From JABMQB01 sp963666575 (GTDB lineage: Bacteria > Bacteroidota > Bacteroidia > Bacteroidales > Prolixibacteraceae), in contig CAXXYG010000016.1 of the NCBI GenBank assembly GCA_963666575.2, forward strand, positions 310,001-374,000: a stretch of DNA of 64,000 nt, in the 5' to 3' direction. The notes beneath the pieces were generated by a model that saw only the letters and a list, made by a program, of their open reading frames with translations, was not told the origin of the DNA and did no database searches. This document shows positions 18,233 through 28,842 of this stretch, piece by piece. The position numbers were made by a program, and so were the translations under genes. Positions within the stretch are counted from its first letter, which is position 1; each line of letters starts with the position of its first letter.

Positions 18233-18721
18233 TTATTGTTTCACCAATAACCAAGAATCATAATACTGTGGGAAATCCTGCCTTATTTGATGTACCCTTG
18301 CCCTAGATTCTGACTCATTGTTAAATGAATTAACACAAACACGGTAATAACCAGTAGTTTCAGAATGAAGGATAATTGGCGTAAAGCCTTCAGAAATAAG
18401 AGTCTGACGGTAGTTTATTGCATTTTCGTTGCTGCTAAATGAACCAACTATAATAAAATAAGTATTGTTTTCGTTGGCTGATACATCTTCCTGTTCTGTA
18501 AAAGTTACAACTTCTTTTCGCACAGCAATTGGGTCAATGTTTGTAGCTTCTTCGGCTGTTTTCGATTCGCTTTTCATATCAGGAACAGAAAATACTTTGG
18601 CAGGAGCATCAGTAGTAAGTGTTTTTTGATATTCCGTTTCGGTTTTGGCTGTTTTTTTAAGAGAATTACATGATACAGAAAACAACAAAACAACTATAGA
18701 AATAAATGCTATTTTTTTCAT
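18233..18721 (-). CDS. SPOR-domain lipoprotein
   Basis: A 162-residue envelope lipoprotein. The lipobox VSCNS gives Cys18. A low-complexity linker is followed by a C-terminal SPOR domain at about 86-162 (TYFIIVGSFSSNENAINYRQTLISEG ... YYRVCVNSFNNESESRARVHQ). SPOR domains bind denuded septal peptidoglycan, so a role in division or cell-wall maintenance is likely. It is flanked by its own terminator and has a gap of 122 bases to the acetyltransferase upstream. A second SPOR lipoprotein of similar design lies at 50607-51263. Confidence 0.88.
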   Translation of the reverse strand: MKKIAFISIVVLLFSVSCNSLKKTAKTETEYQKTLTTDAPAKVFSVPDMKSESKTAEEATNIDPIAVRKEVVTFTEQEDVSANENNTYFIIVGSFSSNENAINYRQTLISEGFTPIILHSETTGYYRVCVNSFNNESESRARVHQIRQDFPQYYDSWLLVKQ

Positions 18722-18843
18722 GGTATAATATTTTAATTTTTTTTAGACTGTTACAAGTAATCGCAAAATATTTGCTACTCTATTGTAACTAACGAAGGTA
18801 CTAAAAAGGATATTTTATCAACAGGCTTATAATTATAAGTTTT

Positions 18844-19422
18844 TCACATTTGATTGTGTGTAAACTTGTCTAAATAGTTTTCAAAAAAACCAGCAACCAG
18901 TTGAACTAACTCAGTATTTTCAGGATTAATTTCCATTTCTGTTTTTTTCTGATATACTTTAAATCCGCGTGAAACATAACTTGCTAAAGCCGCTTTATGA
19001 TCAGACGTACACGTATGAAGCCATACTCTTTCAACACCCGTTTCCCATGCACAACTAATGGCATGTGATAAAAACCATCCACCTAATCCTTTACCAATAA
19101 AACCGGGCAATAATCCAAAAAACTTAATTTCTGCATTTTTATCCTGAACCTCAATTTCATAGTATCCAATTAGTTGATTGTCCCTAAATCCCAAAAATGT
19201 TTTTACCTGATTATTTGCAAAATAAGCTTCCCATTCCAAAATAGGCCACTTTAACCTGCTGTACCATCGAAAAGGAAGCCCAACTCCGGCAAACATAATA
19301 AAGTTAAGAAAAGCGTCATTTGCCATTTCTTTTATTTCAACTTTTTTCTCAAAACCTTCCTTTGGCCGAAATTCACTTACATCAACCATTTGTAAATAAC
19401 TGGTCGTTACCTCTTTTTTCAT
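18844..19422 (-). CDS. GNAT-family N-acetyltransferase
   Basis: A 192-residue cytoplasmic enzyme. The acetyl-CoA binding motif A is present in FGLLPGFIGKGLGGWFLSHAI (Gly-x-Gly-x-Gly type), preceded by the strand LIGYYEIEVQDKNAEIKFF and followed by GVERVWLHTCTSDHKAALASYVSRGF, as usual in GNAT folds. The acceptor substrate is not predictable. It lies between trpS and the SPOR lipoprotein on the same strand, 126 bases downstream of trpS and past its terminator, so it probably has its own promoter. Confidence 0.85.
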   Translation of the reverse strand: MKKEVTTSYLQMVDVSEFRPKEGFEKKVEIKEMANDAFLNFIMFAGVGLPFRWYSRLKWPILEWEAYFANNQVKTFLGFRDNQLIGYYEIEVQDKNAEIKFFGLLPGFIGKGLGGWFLSHAISCAWETGVERVWLHTCTSDHKAALASYVSRGFKVYQKKTEMEINPENTELVQLVAGFFENYLDKFTHNQM

Positions 19423-19487
19423 AATTACCTATTTATTTGAAGCTAAATTCTCATTTTCGGAATACTATAAAATTCAGTTTAAATTTA

Positions 19488-19522
19488 TATAAAAACAAAA
19501 AAAGCCGGACAAATGCCCGGCT
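19488..19522 (-). terminator. Terminator of trpS
   Basis: AGCCGG (19503-19508) pairs with CCGGCT (19517-19522). On the minus strand the stem is followed by TTTTTTTGTTTTTATA, a classic intrinsic terminator, 27 bases past the trpS stop. Confidence 0.9.
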
Positions 19523-19548
19523 AATAGTACATTCTATCAAAATATATT

Positions 19549-20550
19549 CTAAAACAAACTTCTAAAACCAATTACACTTTTTACTTCATCAAGTGTTTTG
19601 GTAGCCGAAGCCCTTGCTTTTTCAGCTCCTAATCGGGCAACTTTGGCTAAATAAGCTTCGTCTTTTAAAATTTCAATTATCCTGTCTCGTATTGGAGAAG
19701 TATAAGCCACAATATCTTCGGCCAATTGTTTTTTTAAGTCGCCATACCTGATTTCACATTTGTTATACAATTCATCAAAATGTGCTACGGTATCGGGTGT
19801 TGACACAATTTTCAGAAGAGTAAATAGGTTTTCAACAGGCTCAGGTTTTTTCGAATTCATTTCGGTTGGGCCGGCATCAGTCACAGCACGCATTACTTTT
19901 TTACGAATATCTTTCGAATCGTCGTATAAGTTAATAGCATTACCTTCCGATTTTCCCATTTTCCCACTTCCATCAAGCCCGGGAACTTTAATCATGTCGC
20001 CTCCATCGAAAGTAAATGGGCGAGGAATTGGAAATACTTCCTTATCGTACATCCTGTTAAAACGTTTGGCAAATTTGCGGGCCATTTCAAGGTTTTGCTC
20101 CTGGTCTTTTCCAACAGGCACAAAATTGGCTTTATGAATAATAATATCGGCCGCCATCAAAACCGGGTACGTTAATAATCCTGCATTTACATTATCGGGC
20201 TGCTGGCGTGCTTTGTCTTTAAATGAAGTTGTGCGTTCAAGCTCTCCCAGGTAAGCATTCATATTCAAAAAAGCATATAATTCCGATACTTCAGGAACAT
20301 CACTTTGAATAAAAATGGTCGATTTTTCAGGATCGATCCCACACGCAAGGTATTCAGCTAAAACCTGTTTAACACCTGCCTGTAAATTTTCGGGAGTAGG
20401 ATGTGTGGTTAACGAATGTATATCGGCAATAAAGAAAAAACAATCAAATTCATCCTGCATTCTGACAAAATTGCGCACAGCACCAAAATAATTTCCTAGG
20501 TGTAAAAATCCTGTAGGCCTTATGCCACTTACAACTGTTGGTATATTCAT
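19549..20550 (-). CDS. trpS: Tryptophan-tRNA ligase
   Basis: Charges tRNA-Trp in the cytoplasm. The 333-residue length is normal. The class I signatures are both visible: the HIGH-type HLGNYFGA in VSGIRPTGFLHLGNYFGAV, and the KMSKS-type KMGKSEGN. PVGKDQEQNLEMARKFAKRFN is the family signature for tryptophan/ATP binding. The gene is transcribed alone, with a strong terminator. TATTTTTG at 20577-20584 (minus) could be its -7 element, but no matching -33 box is seen. Confidence 0.97.
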   Translation of the reverse strand: MNIPTVVSGIRPTGFLHLGNYFGAVRNFVRMQDEFDCFFFIADIHSLTTHPTPENLQAGVKQVLAEYLACGIDPEKSTIFIQSDVPEVSELYAFLNMNAYLGELERTTSFKDKARQQPDNVNAGLLTYPVLMAADIIIHKANFVPVGKDQEQNLEMARKFAKRFNRMYDKEVFPIPRPFTFDGGDMIKVPGLDGSGKMGKSEGNAINLYDDSKDIRKKVMRAVTDAGPTEMNSKKPEPVENLFTLLKIVSTPDTVAHFDELYNKCEIRYGDLKKQLAEDIVAYTSPIRDRIIEILKDEAYLAKVARLGAEKARASATKTLDEVKSVIGFRSLF

Positions 20551-20838
20551 ATCAATTTTCTGATTTTAAATCGCTGCAAAAATAGAGATTAGCAAGTAAA
20601 GTAAAAAACATTGACGTAAATAATTTATTTAAGCCTTACTATATCAATTAATTGATTGTTATTCTCAAGGTTTTATGGGGGTTTTGTATTTAAAATCAGG
20701 CATATTACTAAAATAACTTAATGAACAGCTCAAAACCAACATTCAATTATAAATGGTTGCACATTTAAGATTTAAAAAGTACTTTTAACTTTTATTGACG
20801 TTGAATAGCTAATAATCAACAACTAAATAAGCAACAAC

Positions 20839-21042
20839 ATGAAAATTCTAAATTGTTTGCTTCTCGTTTTAATTACTATTCTTTTTTTAAAGTACTTAAA
20901 TTGCTGTCATAAAAAATCATTTTCAAAAAGAGCATTTAAAAAATTGGCGCAAACACTTCCGATGGGATGGAACAGGTGGATATGGTATGGGCCAACCATT
21001 AAAGAATACCAAGTAAAATCAATTAATACAAATCGATCATGA
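20839..21042 (+). pseudogene. Fossil N-terminus of a GH27-type alpha-galactosidase
   Basis: A 67-codon frame. It starts with a hydrophobic signal-like segment (MKILNCLLLVLITILFLKYL) followed by LAQTLPMGWNRWIWYGPTIKEYQVK. That stretch matches the canonical start of GH27 alpha-galactosidases (TPPMGWNSWN-x-G-x-T-x-x-E), with the typical WNSWN changed to WNRWI. Nothing of the TIM barrel or its catalytic aspartates follows. The frame ends at TGA overlapping the ATG of the GH127 gene by four bases (ATGA), so it may now act only as a translated leader. The alternative is a genuine short peptide gene with chance resemblance. Confidence 0.6.
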
Positions 21043-22997
21043 AATACAACAAATTATTCTTCCTCCTTTCGCTGATTTTGTTTATCGGTTGTTCCGAAGT
21101 CGTAAAAGAAACAACTGTTGCTCACAACTATCCTTTTTCAGCAATCCCGTTTAATGAAGTAAAAGTCAACGATAATTTTTGGCTTCCAAAAATTGAAACA
21201 AACAGAACCGCCACTATTCCTGCTTCGTTTCAAAAGTGCGAAGAAATGGGCAGGCTGGATAATTTCCTTATTGCTGGAGGAATTATGGAGGGCACAACAA
21301 AAGGCGAAATGCCATTTGATGATACTGATGTGTATAAAATTATTGAAGGTGCTTCGTATTCAATGACAACCATTCCGGACCCAAAATTAGATGCATATGT
21401 TGATTCATTAATTGCCATAATCGCCATAGGGCAGGAAGAAGATGGTTATTTAACTACCTGGAAAACTATCGATCCAACTGTATCGCCTGCTCCAACATGG
21501 GCACCTCCTGGCCAGCGTTGGGAAAATCTGGCAACCAGTCACGAATTGTATAACAGCGGACACATGTTTGAAGCTGCTGTAGCTCATTATCAGGCAACAG
21601 GGAAAACCAATTTTCTGGATATAGCTACTAAAAATGCCGATTTATTAGTAAAAGTGTTTGGCGCCGATAAAAATCCACAAGTACCCGGCCATCAGATTGT
21701 AGAAACCGGTTTAATAAAATTGTATTTAATTACCAAAAAACAGGAGTACCTTGATTTAGCCCGCCATTTTTTAGATGGAAGAGGCAAACCCGAATTAAGA
21801 GAACTTTTTGGCCCCTATAACCAAGACCACAAACCGGTAACAGAACAGGATGAAGCCGTTGGCCATGCTGTAAGGGCCGAATATATGTATGCCGGAATGA
21901 CCGATATTGCAGCATTGTACAACGACGAAGCCTACACAAAAGCTGTTGATAAAATTTGGGACAATGTGGTTTCCAAAAAAATGTACCTCATTGGTGGAGT
22001 GGGTTCGCGCCACGAGGGCGAAGCTTTTGGCGATAATTATGAACTTCCGAACATAACGGCTTATAACGAAACTTGTGCCGCTATTGCCAATGTTTATTGG
22101 AATCAGCGTATGTTTCTTCTACATGGCGACTCAAAATACATTGATGTTTTAGAAAGAAGTTTGTACAACGGTGTTATTTCAGGGGTTAGTTTAGATGGTA
22201 AAAATTTCTTTTACCCAAATCCTTTGGAATGTGACATGCATTACCATTTTAACAGTGGCGGAAGTTTAACCCGCGAACCCTGGTTCGACTGTTCGTGTTG
22301 CCCAAGTAACTTATGCCGGTTTATGCCTTCCATTCCGGGATATATTTATGCCAAAGCCGAAGATAAAATATTTGTAAACCTGTTTATTCAAAGCTCTACC
22401 GGAATTGATTTAAGTGGCAATAAGGTGGCACTTAAGCAGGAAACAAATTATCCATGGCAAGGCGACGTACAAATTGAAGTTTCCCCCACAAAGGAAGATA
22501 ATTTTTCAATGTATGTCCGTATACCTGGCTGGTCAGTAAATCAACCGGTACCATGCGATTTGTATTCCTATGCCGATGATCAAAATAAAACCATTTCATT
22601 AAAGGTAAATGGAGAAGTTGTTGAAATAGTAAACAAACAAGGTTACGCTGTTATAACACGTGATTGGAAAAAAGGTGATGTAATAAAATATTCGCTCCCA
22701 ATGGAAATTAGAAAAGTAAAAACCAACAAACTGGTTGAAGAAAATATAGGCAAACTGGCTATAGAGCAGGGCCCTATCGTATTTTGTGTTGAAGGTGTTG
22801 ACAATGCCAAAATTGATGAAATTGATATTTCAACCTCTTCGCAATTTACTTCCAGTTTCGATGCTGAATTACTTGGTGGTATTAGTGTAATTTCAACCAC
22901 AAATACTACAAAAAATGAGTCGTTTACTGCCATTCCGTACTATGCATGGAACAACCGGGGTGCAACCAAAATGAAAGTTTGGCTGCCCGAAAAATAA
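21039..22997 (+). CDS. GH127 beta-L-arabinofuranosidase-like lipoprotein
   Basis: A glycoside hydrolase of 652 residues. The lipobox FIGCSE gives Cys18, so it is probably anchored in the envelope. GH127 enzymes release beta-L-arabinofuranose from plant glycans using a zinc-thiolate cysteine nucleophile. The key residues are visible: the Glu-x-Cys in YNETCAAIANVYWNQRM (about 345-360) and the paired cysteines in PWFDCSCCPSNLCRFMPSIPGYIY (about 415-435). The typical NSGHMFEAAVAHYQATG and VGHAVRAEYMYAGM are present. A four-base overlap with the GH27 fossil suggests translational coupling. A terminator follows. It lies just upstream of the sigma/FecR/SusCD locus and could serve the same polysaccharide programme (inference). 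Confidence 0.93.
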   Translation: MKYNKLFFLLSLILFIGCSEVVKETTVAHNYPFSAIPFNEVKVNDNFWLPKIETNRTATIPASFQKCEEMGRLDNFLIAGGIMEGTTKGEMPFDDTDVYKIIEGASYSMTTIPDPKLDAYVDSLIAIIAIGQEEDGYLTTWKTIDPTVSPAPTWAPPGQRWENLATSHELYNSGHMFEAAVAHYQATGKTNFLDIATKNADLLVKVFGADKNPQVPGHQIVETGLIKLYLITKKQEYLDLARHFLDGRGKPELRELFGPYNQDHKPVTEQDEAVGHAVRAEYMYAGMTDIAALYNDEAYTKAVDKIWDNVVSKKMYLIGGVGSRHEGEAFGDNYELPNITAYNETCAAIANVYWNQRMFLLHGDSKYIDVLERSLYNGVISGVSLDGKNFFYPNPLECDMHYHFNSGGSLTREPWFDCSCCPSNLCRFMPSIPGYIYAKAEDKIFVNLFIQSSTGIDLSGNKVALKQETNYPWQGDVQIEVSPTKEDNFSMYVRIPGWSVNQPVPCDLYSYADDQNKTISLKVNGEVVEIVNKQGYAVITRDWKKGDVIKYSLPMEIRKVKTNKLVEENIGKLAIEQGPIVFCVEGVDNAKIDEIDISTSSQFTSSFDAELLGGISVISTTNTTKNESFTAIPYYAWNNRGATKMKVWLPEK

Positions 22998-23019
22998 AAA
23001 ACAATCTTTATCAAACTAA

Positions 23020-23050
23020 AAAGGCAAATGATTAATCCTCATTTGCCCTT
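23020..23050 (+). terminator. Terminator after the GH127 gene
   Basis: AAGGCAAATGA (23021-23031) pairs with TCATTTGCCCTT (23039-23050) with one bulged base. It lies 24 bases after the stop. The remaining spacer up to the sigma gene at 23348 is AT-rich and shows nothing else I recognise. Confidence 0.75.
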
Positions 23051-23347
23051 CATTAAATTATTTAAATTACTTACGTACATTTTATCGTATAACAGGCTCA
23101 CCTACATGCCGTTATTTCATTATGAGGGAAAAAGTTTGTTGTAATCATTTTTGTTTAAATTATACGATTCTGAAACCAATTTTTTTCCTGTAAATTAATT
23201 ACAAAATTCACCCGAATATTAATATAACATATACTTCCCTTTATAATAATTGGAAAAATTGCTTAATTTGGATTTTCATTTTGTATTTAATAAAATGTAA
23301 ACTCAAAAAAATGTCTTAATTTATAAGATATAATTCTTGTCAAAAAA

Positions 23348-23947
23348 ATGATTCAATCGTTAAAAGAAAATAATTATTGGTTAGATGTCTGGATAAAATT
23401 TAAATCAGGCGACCAGGATTCATTTAAAGAATTATACACCCAACACATTGATTCACTGTTTGCTTACGGATCTAAATTCACCAACGATAAAGAACTAATT
23501 AAAGATTGCCTCCACGATTTATTCATAAATTTATTTCAATATAATATCAGCTTATCAAATCCCGAATCACTAAAATATTACCTCTTCAGGTCATTTAAAA
23601 ATTTACTACTCGAAAAACTTAAAAGAAAACATTTTTATAAAAATGACATGGATTTTGAAAATTACACGTTTCATTTAAAATTTAACCTCGAGGAAGACCT
23701 GTTAACAGAAGAGACTAAAACACAAAATATTAAAGAACTTCAAACAGCTTTAAAAAGCCTTGATTCAAAAAAACGCGAATTATTATTTCTTAAATTTCAA
23801 AGCGGATTAACCTACAAAGAAATTGGACAAATACTAAACATAAAACCTGACACAGTTAAAAAACAAGTGTACAAAATTCTATCTTTATTACGGCTCAAAC
23901 TTGATAAAAAACTTGTCGAACTTTTTCTTATGTGTTATAAAACTTAA
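23348..23947 (+). CDS. ECF RNA polymerase sigma factor (FecI-like)
   Basis: A 199-residue group 4 sigma factor. Region 2 is seen in SFKELYTQHIDSLFAYGSKFTNDKELIKDCLHDLF, and region 4 in LKFQSGLTYKEIGQILNIKPDTVKKQVYKILSLLRLKL, a standard helix-turn-helix. The FecR anti-sigma gene follows after 69 bases and a SusC receptor with an STN domain after that. By the known FecI/FecR/FecA logic, the receptor signals substrate through FecR to free this sigma factor, which then drives the susCD genes. Confidence 0.93.
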   Translation: MIQSLKENNYWLDVWIKFKSGDQDSFKELYTQHIDSLFAYGSKFTNDKELIKDCLHDLFINLFQYNISLSNPESLKYYLFRSFKNLLLEKLKRKHFYKNDMDFENYTFHLKFNLEEDLLTEETKTQNIKELQTALKSLDSKKRELLFLKFQSGLTYKEIGQILNIKPDTVKKQVYKILSLLRLKLDKKLVELFLMCYKT

Positions 23948-24016
23948 AAAATAATTCATTTATTTTTTCCTTTTTTTTCACTTTACCACTCTTAATACTA
24001 AACCAACTAAACCTAA

Positions 24017-25198
24017 ATGGAGTTTTATAATAAATTCGTTGAGAATCCTCAATTTCTGAAGTGGATATATAGCCCTGATTATGAAACCATTAACTATTGG
24101 GAAAAATATATTAAATCACATCCCGGGGAAAAAAATGAGATTCTAAAAATCAAAAACGAACTTCAAAATTTAAAATTTTCAAACCTGTCGCTTTCCGAAA
24201 ATGAAAACAAAGAACTCTCAAATCGAATTTTAAAATCATTGGGGATTCAAAAACAAAAAACACTTTTTATACACATAAAAAATGTCTTAAAATATGCTGC
24301 AATAGCTTTGCTGTTTTTTTCGTTGGGAGGAGTTCTTGTTTACAACCACATGAATAATCAAATTCCCGCCATTTTAGGAGAACAAATAAATTCGCCCATT
24401 CAAATTCAAAAACCCACTTTGTTTTTACAGGAAGGAGAAAATATTCCATTAAACAACAACTCCTCATCATTAGACTATAGTAATCCGGGTAAAATTGTGT
24501 TAGACAAAGACACCATTATTAATACTTCAAAAACCCACAAAACACTTATTAACCAACTGGTTATACCTTATGGCAACAGGTCTAAAATATTATTAAGCGA
24601 CAATACCGAAGTTTGGTTAAATGCCGGTAGCCGCTTAATTTACCCCTCTGACTTTAAGGGCAATAGGCGTGAAGTTATGCTTTTTGGCGAAGCATTTTTT
24701 AAAGTGGCTGAAAATCCGGATAAACCATTTATTGTTAAAACATCTTCAATCGAAGTACGGGTTTTAGGTACCATGTTTAATATTTCGGCCTACCCCGAAG
24801 ATGATTTTATTCAAACTGTATTACAAAAAGGAAGTATTGCCATTCGGCAAAACGGGGCACAATTTTTTGAAAAAGACCTGTTATTAAAACCCAATCAATT
24901 GGCTTCATTTAATAAAAAAACCAAAACCTCAAAAATATTCAATGTCGATGCTAACTATTACTCCATATGGACAGAAGGCCTTTTAAGTTTTTACATGATC
25001 GATTTAAACCGAATCATTAAAAAAATTGAACGCTATTACAATATCCGGATTAAAATTACCGACCCAATGCTGGGAATCGTCAAAATTAGTGGGAAGCTTG
25101 ATTTAGAACAAGATATAAATGAAGTTTTTGAATACATCTCAAAAGTTTCATCGGCAAAAATTGTAAAAATTGAAGGTAACTATTATGAAATAAAATAA
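24017..25198 (+). CDS. FecR-family anti-sigma factor
   Basis: A 393-residue inner-membrane protein. It has a cytoplasmic N-terminal region (about 1-90), a transmembrane helix NVLKYAAIALLFFSLGGVLVY (about 90-111), then the periplasmic FecR domain at about 175-275 (IPYGNRSKILLSDNTEVWLNAGSRL; GEAFFKVAENPDKPF; VLGTMFNISAYPEDD) and the DUF4974 C-terminal domain from about 318 (FYMIDLNRIIKKIERYYNIRIKI). It probably holds the upstream sigma factor at the membrane and contacts the STN domain of the SusC protein. A GC hairpin (AACCGG 25197-25202 with CCGGTT 25222-25227) sits between this gene and susC and may shape the relative transcript levels. Confidence 0.95.
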   Translation: MEFYNKFVENPQFLKWIYSPDYETINYWEKYIKSHPGEKNEILKIKNELQNLKFSNLSLSENENKELSNRILKSLGIQKQKTLFIHIKNVLKYAAIALLFFSLGGVLVYNHMNNQIPAILGEQINSPIQIQKPTLFLQEGENIPLNNNSSSLDYSNPGKIVLDKDTIINTSKTHKTLINQLVIPYGNRSKILLSDNTEVWLNAGSRLIYPSDFKGNRREVMLFGEAFFKVAENPDKPFIVKTSSIEVRVLGTMFNISAYPEDDFIQTVLQKGSIAIRQNGAQFFEKDLLLKPNQLASFNKKTKTSKIFNVDANYYSIWTEGLLSFYMIDLNRIIKKIERYYNIRIKITDPMLGIVKISGKLDLEQDINEVFEYISKVSSAKIVKIEGNYYEIK

Positions 25199-25283
25199 CC
25201 GGCAGGTGGTTGCACACTTACCGGTTACCAATTAAATACCATTTAACTAACAGTATTAATTAACATTAAAGTCGTACAAATTT

Positions 25284-28200
25284 ATGAAAAAAAAATTATT
25301 AACCGGTTTCCCTGGTTGGGGCAACTGTAAAATTCTTTGGAGAATTATGCGCCTAACAATTATTCTCATCGTTGGAATTACACTAACAGTGTCTGCTAGT
25401 TCATACTCACAGAACGCAAAGTTCAATGTAAAACTAACAGATAAATCTATTCGTGATGCTTTTGAATACATCGAAGAAATCAGTGAGTTTGTATTCTTAT
25501 ACCGAAACGAGGATCTCAACATGGAAAAGAAAATTGATCTTGAGCTAAAAGAAGCTACAATCAACCAAATTCTTGACAACATGCTGGCTGGCGAAAATGT
25601 AAATTATGATGTTTACGAACGCCAGATTGTAATACGTGAAGCTGAAAAACTAAAAATTCCTGCCAAACAGGAAAAGAAAATTTCAGGGATTGTAACCGAT
25701 TCCGATGGGATTGCAATTCCTGGTGCATCAATAGTGGTGAAAGAAACCACGCTTGGAACGGTAACTGATATTGATGGCAGGTTCCAGTTATTGGTTCCTG
25801 AAACCAGCCAGGTATTGGTCTTTTCTTTTGTTGGCATGAAAGCCCAGGAAATAACTATTAATGGGCAATCTGAATTTAATGTGATCCTCGAAACTGATGA
25901 CATTGGCCTTGAAGAGGTAATTGTTGTAGGATATGGAACTCAGAAAAAAGCGAACCTAACCGGGGCAGTTGACCAGGTTTCGAGCGAAATATTCGAAAAC
26001 CGGACAATCCCCAACCTAACTCAAGGCCTTCAAGGAGTTATGCCTAACTTAAACATCACACTGCCCGATGGAAAACCAAATCAATCACCCAGCTACAACA
26101 TACGTGGTACGACCTCAATAGGGCAGGAGGGTGACGCACTTATACTAATTGATGGTGTTGAAGGCGACCCGAGTTTAATTAATCCAAATGATATTGAAAG
26201 TATTTCATTATTAAAAGATGCAGCTTCTGCTTCAATTTATGGTGCCCGTGGTGCATTTGGTGTAGTATTAATTACAACCAAAAATCCTTCAAACGAAAAA
26301 ACAAGTATCACCTATTCTGCCAACTTTTCGCTTAAAAATCCGGTAGTAACTCCTGATTATGTTTGGGACGGATATACATGGGCTAAAATGTTTAATGAAT
26401 CAACATACAACTGGGAAGGATCGTACCCAAGCAAAGCCAATAAAACCATCCGCTTTTCACAGGAATACCTGGAAGAACTGAAATACCGCTCAGAAAATCC
26501 CAATGAATTTACGGAAGATTGGGCTATTAATCCTTCAAATGGCGAATATGTTTATTATGGCAGTACAAATTGGTATGAAGAATTATATAAAAAATACACT
26601 ACTTCCAACGAGCATAATATAAATATTTCAGGAAGCTCAAAAAAAACCAGTTTTATGGTTACTGGGAGGTACCTAAGCCAAAAAGGCCTTTTCAAATACA
26701 ATTCAGATGATTACCGAATGCTCAATTTCAGGGCAAAAGGTTCGGTACAGGTATTCCCTTGGTTAAGAATTGAAAACAATTCACAGTACTCTGATATGAC
26801 CTACCATAATCCATTAAATGTAGGTGAAGGAGGCAGTATCTGGCGAAATATCGGAGATGAAGGAAATCCTATGTCGCCAATGTTTAATCCTGATGGGACA
26901 TTATCACATACATCGGTTTACCAGGTTGGCGATATGTGGTATGGGAAAAATGGTTACGACAACAATAAACGCGTATTTAAAAGTACAACTGGCTTTATCG
27001 CTAAATTTCTTGATGATAAATTGCGTATAAAGGGTGATTTTACTTTTCAGAATACCGACGACAATGAAAAACGCAGGCGGGTCCCGGTTCCTTACAGCAA
27101 AAGCCCAGGCGTAATCTCATATGTTGGTACATCAACCAACGACCTCAGAGATGCATGGAGAGAAACAAAATACCTGGCTACAAATCTATTCACCGAATAT
27201 GAAAATACATTTAATGAAGTTCATTATTTAAAAGCAATGGTTGGATATAACTACGAAGAATCGTTGTATAAAAAACTGGAAGCCGAGAGGAATGGCCTTA
27301 TTTTCGAAGATGCAATTGATTTAAGTTTAGCATTAGGTGAAGATATTAATGTGGATGGAAGTTATACTGCCTGGAATATTTTAGGTGGTTTTTCTCGAAT
27401 AAACTATTCATATAAAGACAAATACTTATTTGAAATAAATGGCCGTTACGATGGTTCATCGAAATTCCCAACAAACGAACGTTATGCTTTTTTCCCATCT
27501 TATTCAGTTGGCTGGAGGGTTTCAAACGAATCATTCTGGAATGTGCCTGATGAACTGATTTCAAATTTAAAAATAAGGGCTTCGTATGGTTCATTAGGTA
27601 ATGGTAACATAGCTGCTTATGTTTATCAGGAAATATTTGAGATTGAACAATCAGATAATATTCTGAATGGCACAAAACCTCAACAAACCGGTCAACCCGA
27701 AGTACTTCCTGATGGCCTTACCTGGGAAACTTCAACTACAACTAATATTGGTTTGGATATGGCAATGTTCTCAAATAGGTTAACTTTTGTTGGCGATATG
27801 TACCTGCGAAAAACTACCGACATGTTTACTATTGGTATGACTTTACCATCAGTTTTTGGAGCAACGGCACCAAAAGGAAATTATGCCGATTTGGAAACAA
27901 AAGGTTGGGAAGTTTCCCTTTTATGGAGAGACAAATTTAATATTAAATCAAAACCATTAAATTACAACATCCGATTAACACTTGCTGATAACAAAGCCGT
28001 AATTACTAAATACAATAATCCTGAAAAAGCCCTTTCTGATCATTACGTTGGTGAAGTTATTGGTGAAATATGGGGATATACAAACGAAGGTTTTTTTATT
28101 GACCAGGCCGATATTGACAGCCATGCTGATCAAAGCAGATTTAAAACCACAAATGCCAGAATCATCTATCCGGGCGATGTAAAATTAATGGATATAAATG

Positions 28201-28818
28201 GTGACGGCAAAATTGATCCTGGCACCGACCGATTAGATAATCCGGGCGACCGGAAAATTATTGGCAATTCAGCACCTCGTTTTATGTACGGAATAAACCT
28301 TGGAGCTGACTGGAATAACTTTTTCTTCTCAACTTTCTTTCAGGGAGTAGGGAAACAAGATTGGTGGCCCAGTCGCGAGGCAAGTGCTTTTTGGGGGCAA
28401 TACAACAGGCCTTACAATCCGCTTCCAGCCTGGCATCTTAACAATCATTGGACGCCGGAAACACCCGATGCTTATATGCCCCGGTATGTCGGTCCGTTTA
28501 GCCAACCGTAGCGGCGGTATTCTCAGAGAAGCCCAAACCCGCTACCTGCAAAATATCGCATATATACGTATGAAAAATTTACAGGTTGGATACAACCTGC
28601 CAACTTCACTAATATCAAAAATTGGTGCCGAAAATGCAAAAATTTATGTATCAGCTGAAAATTTATGGACATGGTCACCACTTTATAAAATCACGCGTGA
28701 CCTCGATGTTGAAAATACAGGAGGATCTGATTTAAAACTCACCGATGGTGGATCAGGTGATGGATATAATTACCCAATGCTTAAAAGTGTCAGCGTTGGA
28801 TTATCGGTAACATTCTAA
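25284..28818 (+). pseudogene. SusC/RagA TonB-dependent receptor with STN domain, frameshifted near the 3' end
   Basis: An outer-membrane glycan importer. The signal region is followed by an STN domain at about residues 48-115 (DKSIRDAFEYIEEISEFVFLY), a carboxypeptidase-regulatory-like domain at about 133-210, the SusC motif EEVIVVGYGTQKKANLTGAV, a plug with IRGTTSIGQEGDALILIDGVEG, and a beta barrel. The first frame stops at 28511 after PRYVGPFSQP. The true C-terminus continues in the next frame as LANRSGGILREAQTRYLQNIAYIRMKNLQVGYNLP to SVGLSVTF at 28818. Removing one T from TTT at 28497-28499 restores YVGPLANRSGG and a 1177-residue protein. It is therefore either a recent inactivation or a sequencing error. 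susD follows after 24 bases, and sigma/FecR genes precede. Confidence 0.9.
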
Positions 28819-28842
28819 TCTTTAAATTTTAAAATCAACATC

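Noticed and set aside
28484..28511. Programmed ribosomal frameshift in susC
   Set aside because: No slippery heptamer or stimulatory structure is visible, and SusC genes are not known to use frameshifting; a one-base insertion explains it fully.
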